A stretch of DNA of 64,000 nucleotides from Methylobacterium pseudosasicola (GCF_900114535.1 NZ_FOTK01000009.1:1-64000), one strand, 5' to 3'. Shown: positions 53,988-63,158, counted from the first letter of the stretch. Numbers and translations: made by a program. Notes: generated by a model from the letters alone, not told the origin.

Positions 53988-54432
53988 GGGCGGCCTCCCG
54001 GGATCGCTTTGATCGCGGCTGCCCATTCCCCTCTGCGGCTTGCAAGGCTCTCACCGGGCCTTGTGCCGGCGACGACGCGCCCCCTCTCCCGTGCGGGAGA
54101 GGGTTGGGGTGAGGGACCAGATTTCTCCGGAGAGGTCGCATCCCTCACCCTGTCCCTCTCCCGCACGGGAGAGGGGACCCGCGCCTTATGCGGTCGAAGA
54201 TGGGTGAATCCGCCCATCGCTCTACGGGGGTGAGTAGCCCCCGCGTCAGCAGGGGTCAGGCCGGGAAGAAGGGCCACGCGACGGTGTAGGATGTGGCGGT
54301 CACCGCGACCTATCCAGAAGCGGCGCTCCCCTCTCCCCCCCTGCTCCGCAGGGTACCCTCCCCCGCAGAGGGGGGAGGGGAAAGCGCGCGGCCGCCTCGG
54401 GAGGCCCGATCTCGCGGTTTCACGAAAAAAAA
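53988..54432. other. Gene-free repeat-filled gap inside the ABC operon, 445 bp
   Basis: No gene is supported here. It holds the palindromic repeat at 54081-54176 and a second C/G-tract palindrome near 54325-54385. The 3' end next to the DppD-type stop has a run of eight A's on the plus strand (T's on the transcribed strand), which could partly stop transcription. Confidence 0.6.
54081..54176. repeat. Long inverted repeat made of palindromic units
   Basis: Each arm contains CCCTCTCCCGTGCGGGAGAGGG (a palindrome in itself; in the right arm it reads CCCTCTCCCGCACGGGAGAGGG). The outer arms, 54081-54116 and 54141-54176, are reverse complements with only a few mismatches. The element interrupts the second peptide ABC operon between the two ATPase genes. 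More CCCCTCTCC/GGAGGGG palindromic sequence follows at about 54325-54385. Confidence 0.8.
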
Positions 54433-55446
54433 TCATGCCGCGAGGGCGTCCTTGGGCGCGTAGTGGCAGGCGGCGAGGTGGGCGGGGGCTTTTGGCTCCA
54501 GGGCCGGGGCGTAGGTGCGGCACAGGTCGGTCACGTCCGGGCAGCGGCCGGCGAAGACGCAGCCTTCGATCCGCTGCTTCAGGCTCGGGACCATGCCGGG
54601 GATCTCGGCGAGGCGCTCGGTGGCGCCGTGCTCGACCGCGCCGAGCTTGGGCACCGCCCCCATCAGGCCGCGGGTGTAGGGGTGGCGTGGCGCCCGGAAC
54701 AGGTCGCGGACCGGCGCCTCCTCGACCTTCCGGCCGGCATACATCACCACCACCCGGTCGGCGACCTCGGCGACCACGCCGAGATCGTGGGTGATCAGCA
54801 TGATCGCGGCGCCGACCCGGCGCTTCAGGTCGCGCATCAGGTCGAGGATCTGGGCCTGGATGGTCACGTCGAGGGCCGTGGTCGGCTCGTCGGCGATCAA
54901 GAGCTTGGGCGAGCATGCGAGCGCGATGGCGATCATCACCCGCTGGCGCATGCCGCCGGAGAGCTGGTGCGGGTATTCCCGGACCCGGCGCACGGGCTCG
55001 GGGATGCCGACCAGCGTCAGCATCTCCACCGCCCGCGCCTCGGCCTCGCGTCGGCTCAGGCCCTGGTGCAGCCGCAGGGTCTCGCCGATCTGGCGGCCGA
55101 CGGTCAGCACCGGGTTCAAGCTGGTCATCGGCTCCTGGAAGATGACGCTGATGTCGTTGCCGCGGATCTTGCGCATCGCGTTGATGGGCAGGTCGAGGAG
55201 GTTTTCTCCTTCGAACCGGATGGCGCCGGCGATGCTGGCCGGCGGCTCGGGCAGGAGCCGCAGGATCGACATCGCGGTCACCGACTTGCCGCAGCCGGAT
55301 TCACCGACGATCGCCAGGGTCTCGCCGGCCTGGATCGCGAAGGACACGCCGTCCACCGCCCGGTTGGCCCCGTCGGGGGTGCGGAAATGGACCTGCAGGT
55401 TCTCGATGGAGAGGAGGGGTACGCCGCTCACGCCGGGGCTCCTCAT
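54433..55446 (-). CDS. ABC transporter ATPase, DppD type
   Basis: A 337-residue cassette: Walker A GESGCGKSVTAMSIL, FQEPMTSLNPVLTV, signature LSGGMRQRVMIAIALA, Walker [13 protein letters not shown], and the C-terminal peptide-transport motif with EGCVFAGRCPDVTDLC. Its ATG overlaps the stop of the DppC-type gene (ATGA). It is partner of the DppF-type ATPase downstream, separated from it by the repeat region. Confidence 0.94.
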   Translation of the reverse strand: MRSPGVSGVPLLSIENLQVHFRTPDGANRAVDGVSFAIQAGETLAIVGESGCGKSVTAMSILRLLPEPPASIAGAIRFEGENLLDLPINAMRKIRGNDISVIFQEPMTSLNPVLTVGRQIGETLRLHQGLSRREAEARAVEMLTLVGIPEPVRRVREYPHQLSGGMRQRVMIAIALACSPKLLIADEPTTALDVTIQAQILDLMRDLKRRVGAAIMLITHDLGVVAEVADRVVVMYAGRKVEEAPVRDLFRAPRHPYTRGLMGAVPKLGAVEHGATERLAEIPGMVPSLKQRIEGCVFAGRCPDVTDLCRTYAPALEPKAPAHLAACHYAPKDALAA

Positions 55447-56417
55447 GCGTCTTTCGCCATGCGGGGATCGAGGGCGTCGCGCAGGCCGTCGCCGACGAGG
55501 TTCACCGCGAGCACCGTCATCGACAGGAAGATCGCCGGGAACAGGATGATGTAGAACTTCACCTGCCAGAGGGCCCGGCCCTCGGCCATGATGTTGCCCC
55601 AGGACGGCGTCGAGGGCGGCACGCCCGCACCGATGAACGACAGGATCGCCTCGGTGATCATCGCGGAGGCGCAGATATAGGTCGCTTGCACGGTCATGGG
55701 CGCCAGGGTGTTGGGCAGGATGTGGCGCCAGATGATCGCCGGCATGCGGGTGCCCGTGGTCACGGCGGCCTCGACATAGGGCTGCTCGCGCAGGGACAGC
55801 ACGACGCCCCGGACCAGCCGTGCGACCCGGGGGATCTCCGCGATGGTGATCGCCACGACGACGTTCTGGACCGAGCCGCGGGTGAGCGCCATCAGGGTGA
55901 TGGCCAGCAGGATCGGCGGGATCGACATCATGCCGTCGACGATCCGCATGACGATGCCGTCGAGCCAGCGCACCATCCCGGAAATCAGGCCGACCGCGAG
56001 TCCCGCCACCGAGGCGAGGAGCGCCACGGAGAAGCCGACCAGCAGCGAGACGCGGGCGCCGTAGACCACGCGCGAGTAGATGTCCCGGCCGAGCATGTCG
56101 GTGCCGAACCAGTACTGGGCCGAGGGCACGCGGGTGCGCTTGGCCGGCGCCAGGGCGGTGGGATCGACGGTGCCGAGATAGGGTGCCAGCACCGCCATCA
56201 GGAACACGATCAGCAGCAGGATGCCGCCGACCACGATGGTCGGGTGGCGGCGGACATAGGTCCAGACCGGCCCCCGGCGTTTGCGCGCCGGGATCACGTC
56301 CGGCATCGGCGTGGCGACGGCGAGGCCCGCGGGGGGCGGCCCCTTGGGCGGCGCGTCCTTGAGCGACGGGTCCCGGGCGAGGGGCGGACCGGAGAGAGGC
56401 GCGACGGTCGCGGTCAA
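55443..56417 (-). CDS. ABC transporter permease, DppC type
   Basis: A 324-residue permease with a Pro-rich cytosolic N-terminus (about 1-60), first membrane helix IVVGGILLLIVFLMAVLAPYLG, DppC hallmark FGTDMLGRDIYSRVVYG, the loop VEAAVTTGTRMPAIIWRHILPNT, and an ending VNLVGDGLRDALDPRM. It overlaps the neighbouring genes on both sides by 4 bp, which indicates tight coupling in the operon. Confidence 0.94.
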   Translation of the reverse strand: MTATVAPLSGPPLARDPSLKDAPPKGPPPAGLAVATPMPDVIPARKRRGPVWTYVRRHPTIVVGGILLLIVFLMAVLAPYLGTVDPTALAPAKRTRVPSAQYWFGTDMLGRDIYSRVVYGARVSLLVGFSVALLASVAGLAVGLISGMVRWLDGIVMRIVDGMMSIPPILLAITLMALTRGSVQNVVVAITIAEIPRVARLVRGVVLSLREQPYVEAAVTTGTRMPAIIWRHILPNTLAPMTVQATYICASAMITEAILSFIGAGVPPSTPSWGNIMAEGRALWQVKFYIILFPAIFLSMTVLAVNLVGDGLRDALDPRMAKDA

Positions 56418-57355
56418 TAGCGGATCCTCGGGTCGAGCAAGGTGTAGAACAGGTCGATGGCGAGGTTCACCAGCACGTAGACGAAGCTGAACAGCAGGAC
56501 GACGCCCTGGATGACCGGGTAATCACGCCGCAGGATCGCATCGACCGTGAGGCGCCCGAGGCCGGGAATCGCGAAGACCGTCTCGGTGACCACGGCGCCG
56601 CCGATCAGCAGGGCGATGCCGATGCCGATCACGGTGACGATCGGCACCGCAGCGTTCTTGAGGGCGTGAATGAACAGCACCGGCCCCTGCCCCAGACCCT
56701 TGGCCCGGGCGGTGCGGACGTAATCTTGGCTCAGCACGTCCAGCATGGTCGCCCGCGTCACCCGGGCGATCAGCGCGATGTAGACGAGGCCCAGCGTCAC
56801 CGCGGGCAGGATCAGGTTCGAGAACCACGGCCACAGGCCCTGCTCGATCGGCGTGTAGCCCTGCACCGGCAGCCAGCCGAGTTCGAGGGCGAACACGTAG
56901 GCCAGCACGTAGCCGACCACGAAGACCGGCACGGAAAAACCCAGCACGGCGAGACCCATGACCAGCCGGTCGATCAGACTGCCGGCCTTCCAGGCCGCCA
57001 CGACGCCCAGCGGCACCGCCACCACGATGGCCAGGACCAGGGTGACCAGCATCAGCGACACGGTCGGCTGCACCCGCTGGCCGATCATCGTGGTGACCGG
57101 AAGGTTGGTGAAGATCGAGGTGCCGAGATCCCCATGGAGGATCTGCCAGGACCATTCGCCGAACCGCACCAGGAACGGCCGGTCGAGGCCGAGCGAGGCG
57201 CGGATGCGCGCCACGTCGTCCGGCGTCGCCTGATCACCCGCGATAATCGCGGCCGGATCGCCGGGGGCGAAGTAGAGGAGGCTGAAGACGAACAAGCCGA
57301 CCACCGCCATCACCGGGATGGTGGCCAGGATGCGCCTGCCGATATAGCCGAGCAT
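56414..57355 (-). CDS. ABC transporter permease, DppB type
   Basis: A 313-residue permease starting MLGYIGRRILATIPVMAVVG, with about six membrane segments, a large loop YFAPGDPAAIIAGDQATPDDV, and the conserved LSQDYVRTARAKGLGQGPVLFIHALKNA. It lies 16 bp after the binding-protein gene. With the DppC-type subunit it forms the channel. Confidence 0.94.
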   Translation of the reverse strand: MLGYIGRRILATIPVMAVVGLFVFSLLYFAPGDPAAIIAGDQATPDDVARIRASLGLDRPFLVRFGEWSWQILHGDLGTSIFTNLPVTTMIGQRVQPTVSLMLVTLVLAIVVAVPLGVVAAWKAGSLIDRLVMGLAVLGFSVPVFVVGYVLAYVFALELGWLPVQGYTPIEQGLWPWFSNLILPAVTLGLVYIALIARVTRATMLDVLSQDYVRTARAKGLGQGPVLFIHALKNAAVPIVTVIGIGIALLIGGAVVTETVFAIPGLGRLTVDAILRRDYPVIQGVVLLFSFVYVLVNLAIDLFYTLLDPRIRY

Positions 57356-57371
57356 GGGACGCCTCCTCGCT

Positions 57372-58958
57372 TCAGGCCTTCGACACGCCCCAGGTGAACG
57401 GGATCGGCCCCTTCACGATGCCCGAGACGTTCTTGCGCCAGGCCTGGTAGCCGAGGAAGAACCCGGTCGGGACGTAGACCACGCCCTCGCAGGCGGCGGC
57501 GTTGACCTTGTCGATGGCGGCCTTCTCGGCAGCCGGATCGGCCGCGTCGAACCATTCGGCGATGGCCGCCTCCACGGGTGGGACGTTCGGCCAGCCGAAC
57601 CAGGCCTTGTCGCCGCTGGCCCGGACCGCCGGATAGCCCGCCGGGTTGATGCAGTCGGCGCCCGCGTGCCAGGTGTGGAACATGTTCCAGCCGCCCTGGT
57701 TCGGGGGAGCCTTGGAGGCCCGGCGGGTGCCGGTGGTGCCCCAGTCGGTGGCGACGAAATCGACGTTGAAGCCCATCTGCTTCAGCAGGTCGGCGGTGAT
57801 GTCGCCCTGCGCCTTGGTGATCGGCTGGTCCTGCGCCACGACGCAGACCACGGGCTCGCCCTTGTAGCCGGCTTCCTTGAGCAGCTTCTGGCCGAGCTTG
57901 ATGTCGCCCTTGCCGACCTGGGCCCCCCCGGCGTCGCTGAACAACGGCGTGCCCGGGGTGAAGAAGCCCGGCAGCTTCTTCCAGAGACTGTCGTCGTCGC
58001 CGACGATCGCCCGCATGTAATCCTCCTGGCTCATGGCGGTGAGCACGGCCTGGCGGATCTTCGGGTTGTCGAAGGGCGGATACAGGTGGTTCATCCGGAA
58101 CGACCCGACATTGCCCAGCGGGTCGGCGATATCGACGTTGAGATTGGCGTTCTTGCGCAGGAGCGGCACGAGGTCGGAGATCGGGTTTTCCCACCAGTCG
58201 ACCTCGCCGTTCTGCAACGCCGCCGAGGCGGTGGCCGCATCCGGCATGATCACCCACTCGACCCGGTCGACCAGGATGCGCTTGCCGCCGGCCAGCCAGG
58301 AATTCGGCTCGTCGCGGGGCTTGTAGTCGGCAAATTTCTGGAAGACGGCCCGGGCGCCCGGCACCCATTCGTTGCGCACGAAGGTCATCGGGCCGGAGCC
58401 GACATATTCGGTGATCTGCGTGAACGGGTCGGTCTTGGCGATCCGCTCCGGCATGATCAGAGCCATCGGGGCGTTGGTCTTACCCAAAGCGTAGAGAAGT
58501 TTCGGGAACGGCTTCTTCAGGCGCCAGCGGAAGGTCCGGTCGTCGACGGCGGCGAGATCGTCCTGGATCGCCCGGATCATCAGGCCCAGCGGGTCGCGGG
58601 CCATCCACCGGGTCAGGCTCGCGACGACGTCCTTGGACAGGACCGGCTCGCCGTCGTGGAACTTGAGGCCGGGACGCAGCCGGAAGGTCCAGGTCAGATG
58701 GTCCCCCGAGACTTCCTCGGACTCGACCATCTGCCGCTGCGGCTTCAGCTGCGCGTCGACCCCGTAGAGCAGGTCCCAGACGAGGGTGCCGGCGTTGCGC
58801 ACCACGTATTGGGTGCCCCAGATGGGATCGAAATTGGCGAGGTTCGCCTGGGGCACGAAGCGCAGAACCTTGGCGCCCTGCGCCACGGCCGGCCTCGCGA
58901 TCTGCGGAGCGGCCAGCCCGATCGCGGCCGAGCCCTTGAGGAAGGTCCTGCGGTCCAT
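57372..58958 (-). CDS. ABC transporter substrate-binding protein, family 5 (peptide type)
   Basis: A 528-residue binding protein. The leader begins MDRRTFLKGSAAIGLAAPQ, a twin-arginine-like pattern, followed by a cleavage-like region near AVAQGA. SBP_bac_5 features are LRFVPQANLANFDPIWG, YGVDAQLKPQRQMVES, FRLRPGLKFHDGEPV, and KIRQAVLTAMSQEDYM. It is first of the leftward operon, which continues through two permeases, two ATPases and an amidohydrolase. An earlier in-frame start at 58997 would add 13 residues. The ligand is probably a peptide or an N-acyl-amino-acid-like molecule. Confidence 0.93.
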   Translation of the reverse strand: MDRRTFLKGSAAIGLAAPQIARPAVAQGAKVLRFVPQANLANFDPIWGTQYVVRNAGTLVWDLLYGVDAQLKPQRQMVESEEVSGDHLTWTFRLRPGLKFHDGEPVLSKDVVASLTRWMARDPLGLMIRAIQDDLAAVDDRTFRWRLKKPFPKLLYALGKTNAPMALIMPERIAKTDPFTQITEYVGSGPMTFVRNEWVPGARAVFQKFADYKPRDEPNSWLAGGKRILVDRVEWVIMPDAATASAALQNGEVDWWENPISDLVPLLRKNANLNVDIADPLGNVGSFRMNHLYPPFDNPKIRQAVLTAMSQEDYMRAIVGDDDSLWKKLPGFFTPGTPLFSDAGGAQVGKGDIKLGQKLLKEAGYKGEPVVCVVAQDQPITKAQGDITADLLKQMGFNVDFVATDWGTTGTRRASKAPPNQGGWNMFHTWHAGADCINPAGYPAVRASGDKAWFGWPNVPPVEAAIAEWFDAADPAAEKAAIDKVNAAACEGVVYVPTGFFLGYQAWRKNVSGIVKGPIPFTWGVSKA

Positions 58959-59462
58959 CGTGATCTCCCTGGTCGGCGGGATCTCGATCCCGGCCACCGG
59001 CCCGCACCCGCGGTGCGTCTATGAATCGGTCGACGGAAGGCTCCGGCCATCCATCACGACCGGAGCAAGCTGGATTGTCACGCGAACAGCAGCATGCGCC
59101 AGTTCCTCGCTACCGCAAGACGGTTTTGGGGAATTGGATACGCGTTTTCCGTAGCCTGTTCGGCAGCATCCGCCCGCCGGATACGGGCTGAGGGCTGCAC
59201 CGGAGGGGCGACGGGGCTGTATCGCGGGTCATCATGCTCACGGACGACGTCACGCAAGCTCCGCGCCACCGGGGGCGAAAGAGAATTCAGAATGCAGCGC
59301 CGATCCCGCGGCTGCGTGCGCGAAGGACCGGGATTCCAAAGGGCCTGCGGCCCTTTGGCGGGGTTCGGGGGCGGAGCCCCTGATCAATCCGCAGGGCTCT
59401 GCCCTGCGCCCGCAAAAGGTCGAACGACCTTTGATACCGGGACTTGTCTCAGCCCACTTGTC
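58959..59462. other. 504 bp gap, promoter of the ABC operon plus repeats
   Basis: No gene is supported. The first part should hold the promoter of the leftward binding-protein gene. A small minus-strand frame (59078-59269) is not convincing. The right part contains the hairpin cluster at 59336-59432 and the short tandem repeat that overlaps the phaZ end. Confidence 0.55.
59336..59432. repeat. Cluster of four adjacent hairpins
   Basis: Four successive stem-loops: CCAAAGGGCC...GGCCCTTTGG (59336-59358), GGGGTTC...GAGCCCC (59360-59380), GCAGGG-CTCTG-CCCTGC (59391-59407) and AAAGGTC-GAAC-GACCTTT (59415-59432). They follow the 3' end of phaZ on the minus strand, so they could end its transcript. 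The 'CCTTTGG..GGGGTTCGGGGGCGGAGCCCC' style is a dispersed intergenic repeat in such genomes. Confidence 0.72.
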
Positions 59463-59474
59463 TCAGCCCACTTG
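59442..59474. repeat. 14-bp tandem repeat across the phaZ stop codon
   Basis: The unit ACTTGTCTCAGCCC occurs at 59442-59455 and 59456-59469, plus a partial third copy. The second copy contains the phaZ stop codon, so the repeat duplicates the last codons and stop. It looks like a slippage duplication. Confidence 0.8.
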
Positions 59475-60740
59475 GCGCAGGTGCGAGCCGCGCGTGCCGG
59501 CTTCGGCCTGCTGGGCGCGGATGAAGGCGGCGATCCGCGGGGCGATGACCGTGCGGTAGCGCGAGCCGTTGAACACCCCGTAATGCCCGACGCCGGCCTG
59601 GAGATGGTAGGCCTTGCGGGCCTCCGGCAGGTTCGGCGTCAGGTCGAGGGCCGCCTTGGTCTGGCCGACGCCGGAGATGTCGTCGTTCTCGCCCTCCACG
59701 GCCAGGATGGCGCAACGGCGGATCGCCCCGAGATCGACCGGGGTGCCGCGGTGGCGCATCCGGCCCCTGGGCAGGTCGTGGTCGACGAAGACCGTCTGCA
59801 CGGTCTGGAGATAATACTCCGCGGTGAGGTCCATCACCGCCAGGTACTCGTCGTAGAATTCCCGGTGCTTTTCGGCCGAATCGCCGTCGCCCTTCACCAG
59901 GTGGTCGAACATATCCGAATGGGCGGTGACGTGGCGGTCGAGGTTCATCGCCATGAAGCCCGACAGTTGCAGGAAGCCCGGATAGACCCGGCGCCAGGCC
60001 CCCGGATAGATCGGCGGCACCAGGCTGATCGTGTTGCGCTCGAACCAGGTCTGGCCGCGCTCCTGGGCCAGGCAGTTCACCGCGGTGGGCGAGCGGCGGG
60101 TGTCGATCGGGCCGCCCATCAGGGTCATCGAGGACGGCACGGCCGGATCGCCCTTGGCCTCCATGAGCGCCACCGCGGCCAGCACCGGCACCGCCGGCTG
60201 GCACACCGCCATGATGTGCAGGTCCGGCCCGAGGACCGCGAACATCTCCTGCAAATAGTCGATATAGCTGTCGAGATCGAAGCGCCCCTCCGCCAGGGGC
60301 ACCATCCGGGCATCGGTCCAGTCGGTGATGTAGACCCGGTGGTTCGGCAGCATCGCCTCCACGGTGCCGCGCAGGAGCGTGGCGTAGTGGCCCGACATCG
60401 GCGCGACGATGAGCAGCTTCGGCTGCGGCTCGGTCGGCGGCGTGATGAAGGCGCGCTCGAACGCGACCAGGCGGCAGAACGGCCGCTCCCAGACCACGCG
60501 CTCAGTGACTGGGACGGCTGTCCCGTCGACCAGAGTCTCGGTGAACCCGAAGGCCGGCTTGCCGTAGCGTCGGGTCGCCCGCTCGAACATCTCGCAGCCG
60601 GCGCTGATCGCCCGGGCGTAGGGCCCGTAGGCGAGTGGATTGCCGGGCATTTGCAGGGCGTGGCGGGTGAGATCCGCGGCGACTCGGGCCGGCGCCATCA
60701 GGGCGCGCGCACCTTCGAACATCCCGTAAGCCAGAAGCAT
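59463..60740 (-). CDS. phaZ: Intracellular polyhydroxyalkanoate depolymerase
   Basis: A 425-residue intracellular PHA depolymerase. It begins MLLAYGMFEGARALMAPARV, contains KLLIVAPMSGHYATLLRGTVE, VYITDWTDARMVPL and IDYLQEMFAVLGPDLHIMAVCQPAVPVLA, where Cys180 matches the catalytic Cys (Cys183 in Ralstonia PhaZ1); GVGHYGVFNGSRYR holds the His. It mobilises stored polyhydroxybutyrate. Codons upstream of 60740 to 60953 cover the divergent regB region and are not used. It faces regB across 256 bp, which suggests redox control of PHB use. Confidence 0.93.
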   Translation of the reverse strand: MLLAYGMFEGARALMAPARVAADLTRHALQMPGNPLAYGPYARAISAGCEMFERATRRYGKPAFGFTETLVDGTAVPVTERVVWERPFCRLVAFERAFITPPTEPQPKLLIVAPMSGHYATLLRGTVEAMLPNHRVYITDWTDARMVPLAEGRFDLDSYIDYLQEMFAVLGPDLHIMAVCQPAVPVLAAVALMEAKGDPAVPSSMTLMGGPIDTRRSPTAVNCLAQERGQTWFERNTISLVPPIYPGAWRRVYPGFLQLSGFMAMNLDRHVTAHSDMFDHLVKGDGDSAEKHREFYDEYLAVMDLTAEYYLQTVQTVFVDHDLPRGRMRHRGTPVDLGAIRRCAILAVEGENDDISGVGQTKAALDLTPNLPEARKAYHLQAGVGHYGVFNGSRYRTVIAPRIAAFIRAQQAEAGTRGSHLRQVG

Positions 60741-60996
60741 CGCAACCTCGCGGTCTCGAATGCCGTCCGGGGCCGACCGAGACCGGTCCGACGCGGGACG
60801 GCACGCCATCCGGGCTGCCGACATCCGGCTTGCACGCGGAGCCTGCTGCAACCCGGGACGTAGGATAAGGTTCCACCCTGAACGATCGCGGAACATCCCC
60901 GGCCCCGGGCGACTTGCCCGTGACCACGCCGTCTGGATGACGGATCCGCCCAAATCCGCGCCGGCAAGGGTTCACCGGCGCTGCACCGATGCAGGC

Positions 60997-62382
60997 ATGC
61001 CCGACAGCAACCTCAACGGCCTCGTCCGCAACGCCCGCCACCTCCGGCTCGACACCTTCGTCCGCCTGCGCTGGCTCGCCATCACCGGTCAGAGCGCCGC
61101 GGTGGTCGGGGCGCAGTTCGGCCTCGGCCTGGCGCTGCCCTTCGGCTGGTGCTTCCTGGTGATCGCCACCTCGTCCTGGCTGAACTTGGCGCTGCGCATC
61201 CGCTTCCCGGCGAGCTACCGCCTGAGCGACGATTCCGCGGCTCTGCTGCTCGCCTTCGACATCGTGCAGCTCGCTGCGCTCCTGTTCCTGACGGGCGGCC
61301 TTCAGAACCCGTTCTCGCTGCTGTTCCTCGCCCCCGTGCTGATCTCCGCCACCGCGCTGCCTCCGGAGCGGACCCTGGCGCTCGGCCTGCTCGCCGTAGG
61401 GCTGGCGACGCTGCTCGCTCTGGTGCACCGGCCGCTGCCCTGGTTCTCGGACGGGCGGATCGAATTGCCGTTCCTGTACGTCTCCGGGGTCTGGACCGCG
61501 ATCCTGCTGGGCACCGCCTTCACCGGCGTCTACGCGTGGCGGGTCGCCGAGGAGACGCGGCTCCTCGCGCAGGCGCTGGCCGCTACAGAGCTGGTGCTGG
61601 CCCGGGAGCAGCACCTGTCGCAGCTCGACGGCCTCGCGGCGGCGGCTGCCCACGAATTGGGCACGCCCCTCGGGACGATCATGCTGGTGACCAAGGAGCT
61701 GATCCGCCAGCTCGGACCGACCGCCTCGCCGGCGGTGGCCGAGGACCTGAACCTGCTGCGCGAGCAGGTCGACCGCTGCCGCGGCATTCTCGGCAAGCTC
61801 ACGTCGCTCGACGGCGACGGGGTCGGCTTCCTGGAGACGGTGACGTTCAGCCATCTGGTGGAGGAGTTGGTGGCGCCCCAGCGCGCCCTCGGCGCGGTCC
61901 TGGACATTTCCAGCCTGGGCGACGGGCCGGAGCCCGCCTGCCGCCGTAACCCCGGGGTGATGTTCGGGCTCGCCAACATCCTCGACAACGCCGTCGACTT
62001 CGCCGATTCACGCGTCACCGTGGAAGGGCGCTGGACCCAGGAGCGCGTCTGGATCGAGATCCGCGACGACGGCCCGGGCTTCTCCAGCGAGGTCCTGTTG
62101 CGGGCCGGCGAGCCCTACGTAACCACCCGCAGCGCCGACCGGTCGCAGACCGGGGGGACCGTGGGCGCCGGCTTGGGCCTGGGCCTGTTCATCGCCAAGA
62201 CCCTGATCGAGCGCTCGGGCGCCCAGATCGCCCTGATGAACGTCTCGGCACCGGAGGCGCACGGGGCGATCGTGCGCGTCTCCTGGGCCCGCCACATCTT
62301 CGAGCGGGGGGCAGCCCCGCGTCATTCGCCGGAACTCAATATCCGGACGCCCCTGCCCCCGGGCGATGTCGTCCCTATATGA
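60997..62382 (+). CDS. regB: Redox sensor histidine kinase of the RegB/PrrB/ActS type
   Basis: A 461-residue membrane kinase. About six membrane segments occupy residues 28-185. The quinone-binding motif GGLQNPF is at 100-106. The phosphoacceptor is H219 in AAAHELGTPLG. The redox-active Cys261 lies in QVDRCRGILGKL, equal to Cys265 of Rhodobacter RegB. HATPase motifs are NILDNAVDFA, IRDDGPGF and GLGLGLFIAKTL. It senses membrane redox state and phosphorylates RegA. ATG codons at 60937 and 60997 are both possible; the latter is chosen. The gene for the cognate regulator follows 58 bp later. Confidence 0.94.
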   Translation: MPDSNLNGLVRNARHLRLDTFVRLRWLAITGQSAAVVGAQFGLGLALPFGWCFLVIATSSWLNLALRIRFPASYRLSDDSAALLLAFDIVQLAALLFLTGGLQNPFSLLFLAPVLISATALPPERTLALGLLAVGLATLLALVHRPLPWFSDGRIELPFLYVSGVWTAILLGTAFTGVYAWRVAEETRLLAQALAATELVLAREQHLSQLDGLAAAAAHELGTPLGTIMLVTKELIRQLGPTASPAVAEDLNLLREQVDRCRGILGKLTSLDGDGVGFLETVTFSHLVEELVAPQRALGAVLDISSLGDGPEPACRRNPGVMFGLANILDNAVDFADSRVTVEGRWTQERVWIEIRDDGPGFSSEVLLRAGEPYVTTRSADRSQTGGTVGAGLGLGLFIAKTLIERSGAQIALMNVSAPEAHGAIVRVSWARHIFERGAAPRHSPELNIRTPLPPGDVVPI

Positions 62383-62440
62383 GGATCAGACCGAGAACTG
62401 ACTTAGTAATTCCCTTACGAAAACCCGAAAGGAGTGCCGG

Positions 62441-63040
62441 ATGCTGACGCAGCCCGGGACCACGGCAGCCATCGATCCTGCCGTGCTCAACGACGCCGAT
62501 CCGCTCGCCGCCTTCAGTGACCGCAGCCTGCTGATCGTCGACGACGACAAGCCCTTCTCGACGCGGCTCGCCCGCGCCATGGAGAGCCGTGGCTACCACG
62601 TTCAGGTCGCCGACAGCGTGGCCGACGGAGTCTCCGCGGTCGAGGCCCGGCCCCCCGCCTTCGCAGTCATCGACATGCGACTGGGCGACGGCAACGGCCT
62701 CGACGTGATCGCCCGCCTGAAGGAGCGCCGCCCCGAGGCGCGGGGCGTGATCCTGACCGGCTACGGCAACATCGCGACCGCCGTCACGGCGGTGAAGCTC
62801 GGCGCGTTCGACTATCTCGCCAAGCCCGCCGACGCCGACGAGATCCACGGCACGCTGATGGCGCAGCCCGGCGAGCGGGCCGACCCGCCCGAGAACCCGA
62901 TGTCGGCGGACCGGGTCCGCTGGGAGCATATCCAGCGGGTCTACGAGCTGTGCAGCCGCAATGTCAGCGAGACCGCACGGCGCCTGAACATGCACCGGCG
63001 GACGCTGCAGCGGATCCTGGCCAAGCGCGCCCCGCGCTGA
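62441..63040 (+). CDS. regA: Response regulator of the RegA/PrrA/ActR type
   Basis: A 199-residue regulator. The receiver domain (about 25-145) has LIVDDDKPF, phospho-Asp D78 in VIDMRLGDGNGLD, LTGYGNIATAV and KPADADEI. The C-terminal DNA-binding helix-turn-helix (Fis-type) reads VSETARRLNMHRRTLQRILAKRAP, the near-invariant RegA tail. It should control redox- and energy-related genes (respiration, PHB and carbon metabolism). It lies downstream of regB in the same direction. Confidence 0.95.
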   Translation: MLTQPGTTAAIDPAVLNDADPLAAFSDRSLLIVDDDKPFSTRLARAMESRGYHVQVADSVADGVSAVEARPPAFAVIDMRLGDGNGLDVIARLKERRPEARGVILTGYGNIATAVTAVKLGAFDYLAKPADADEIHGTLMAQPGERADPPENPMSADRVRWEHIQRVYELCSRNVSETARRLNMHRRTLQRILAKRAPR

Positions 63041-63158
63041 GCCCGGCAAACCTCGATCCCGGGACCCGCGGTTGCATAGCCCCTCCCCTCTGGGCTAGCT
63101 GCGCGGGTTCCGGGCTCGTTTCGTCCGGGACCTCGCAATCGACCGGGGGACGAGTCTC

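Noticed and set aside
54414..54429. GGTTTCACGAAAAAAA as a third parS-like site
   Set aside because: The right half is lost in a run of A's, so it is not a convincing ParB site.
57354..59024. 556-codon plus-strand frame opposite the second ABC binding protein
   Set aside because: Shadow of the real minus-strand gene; no signal or domain.
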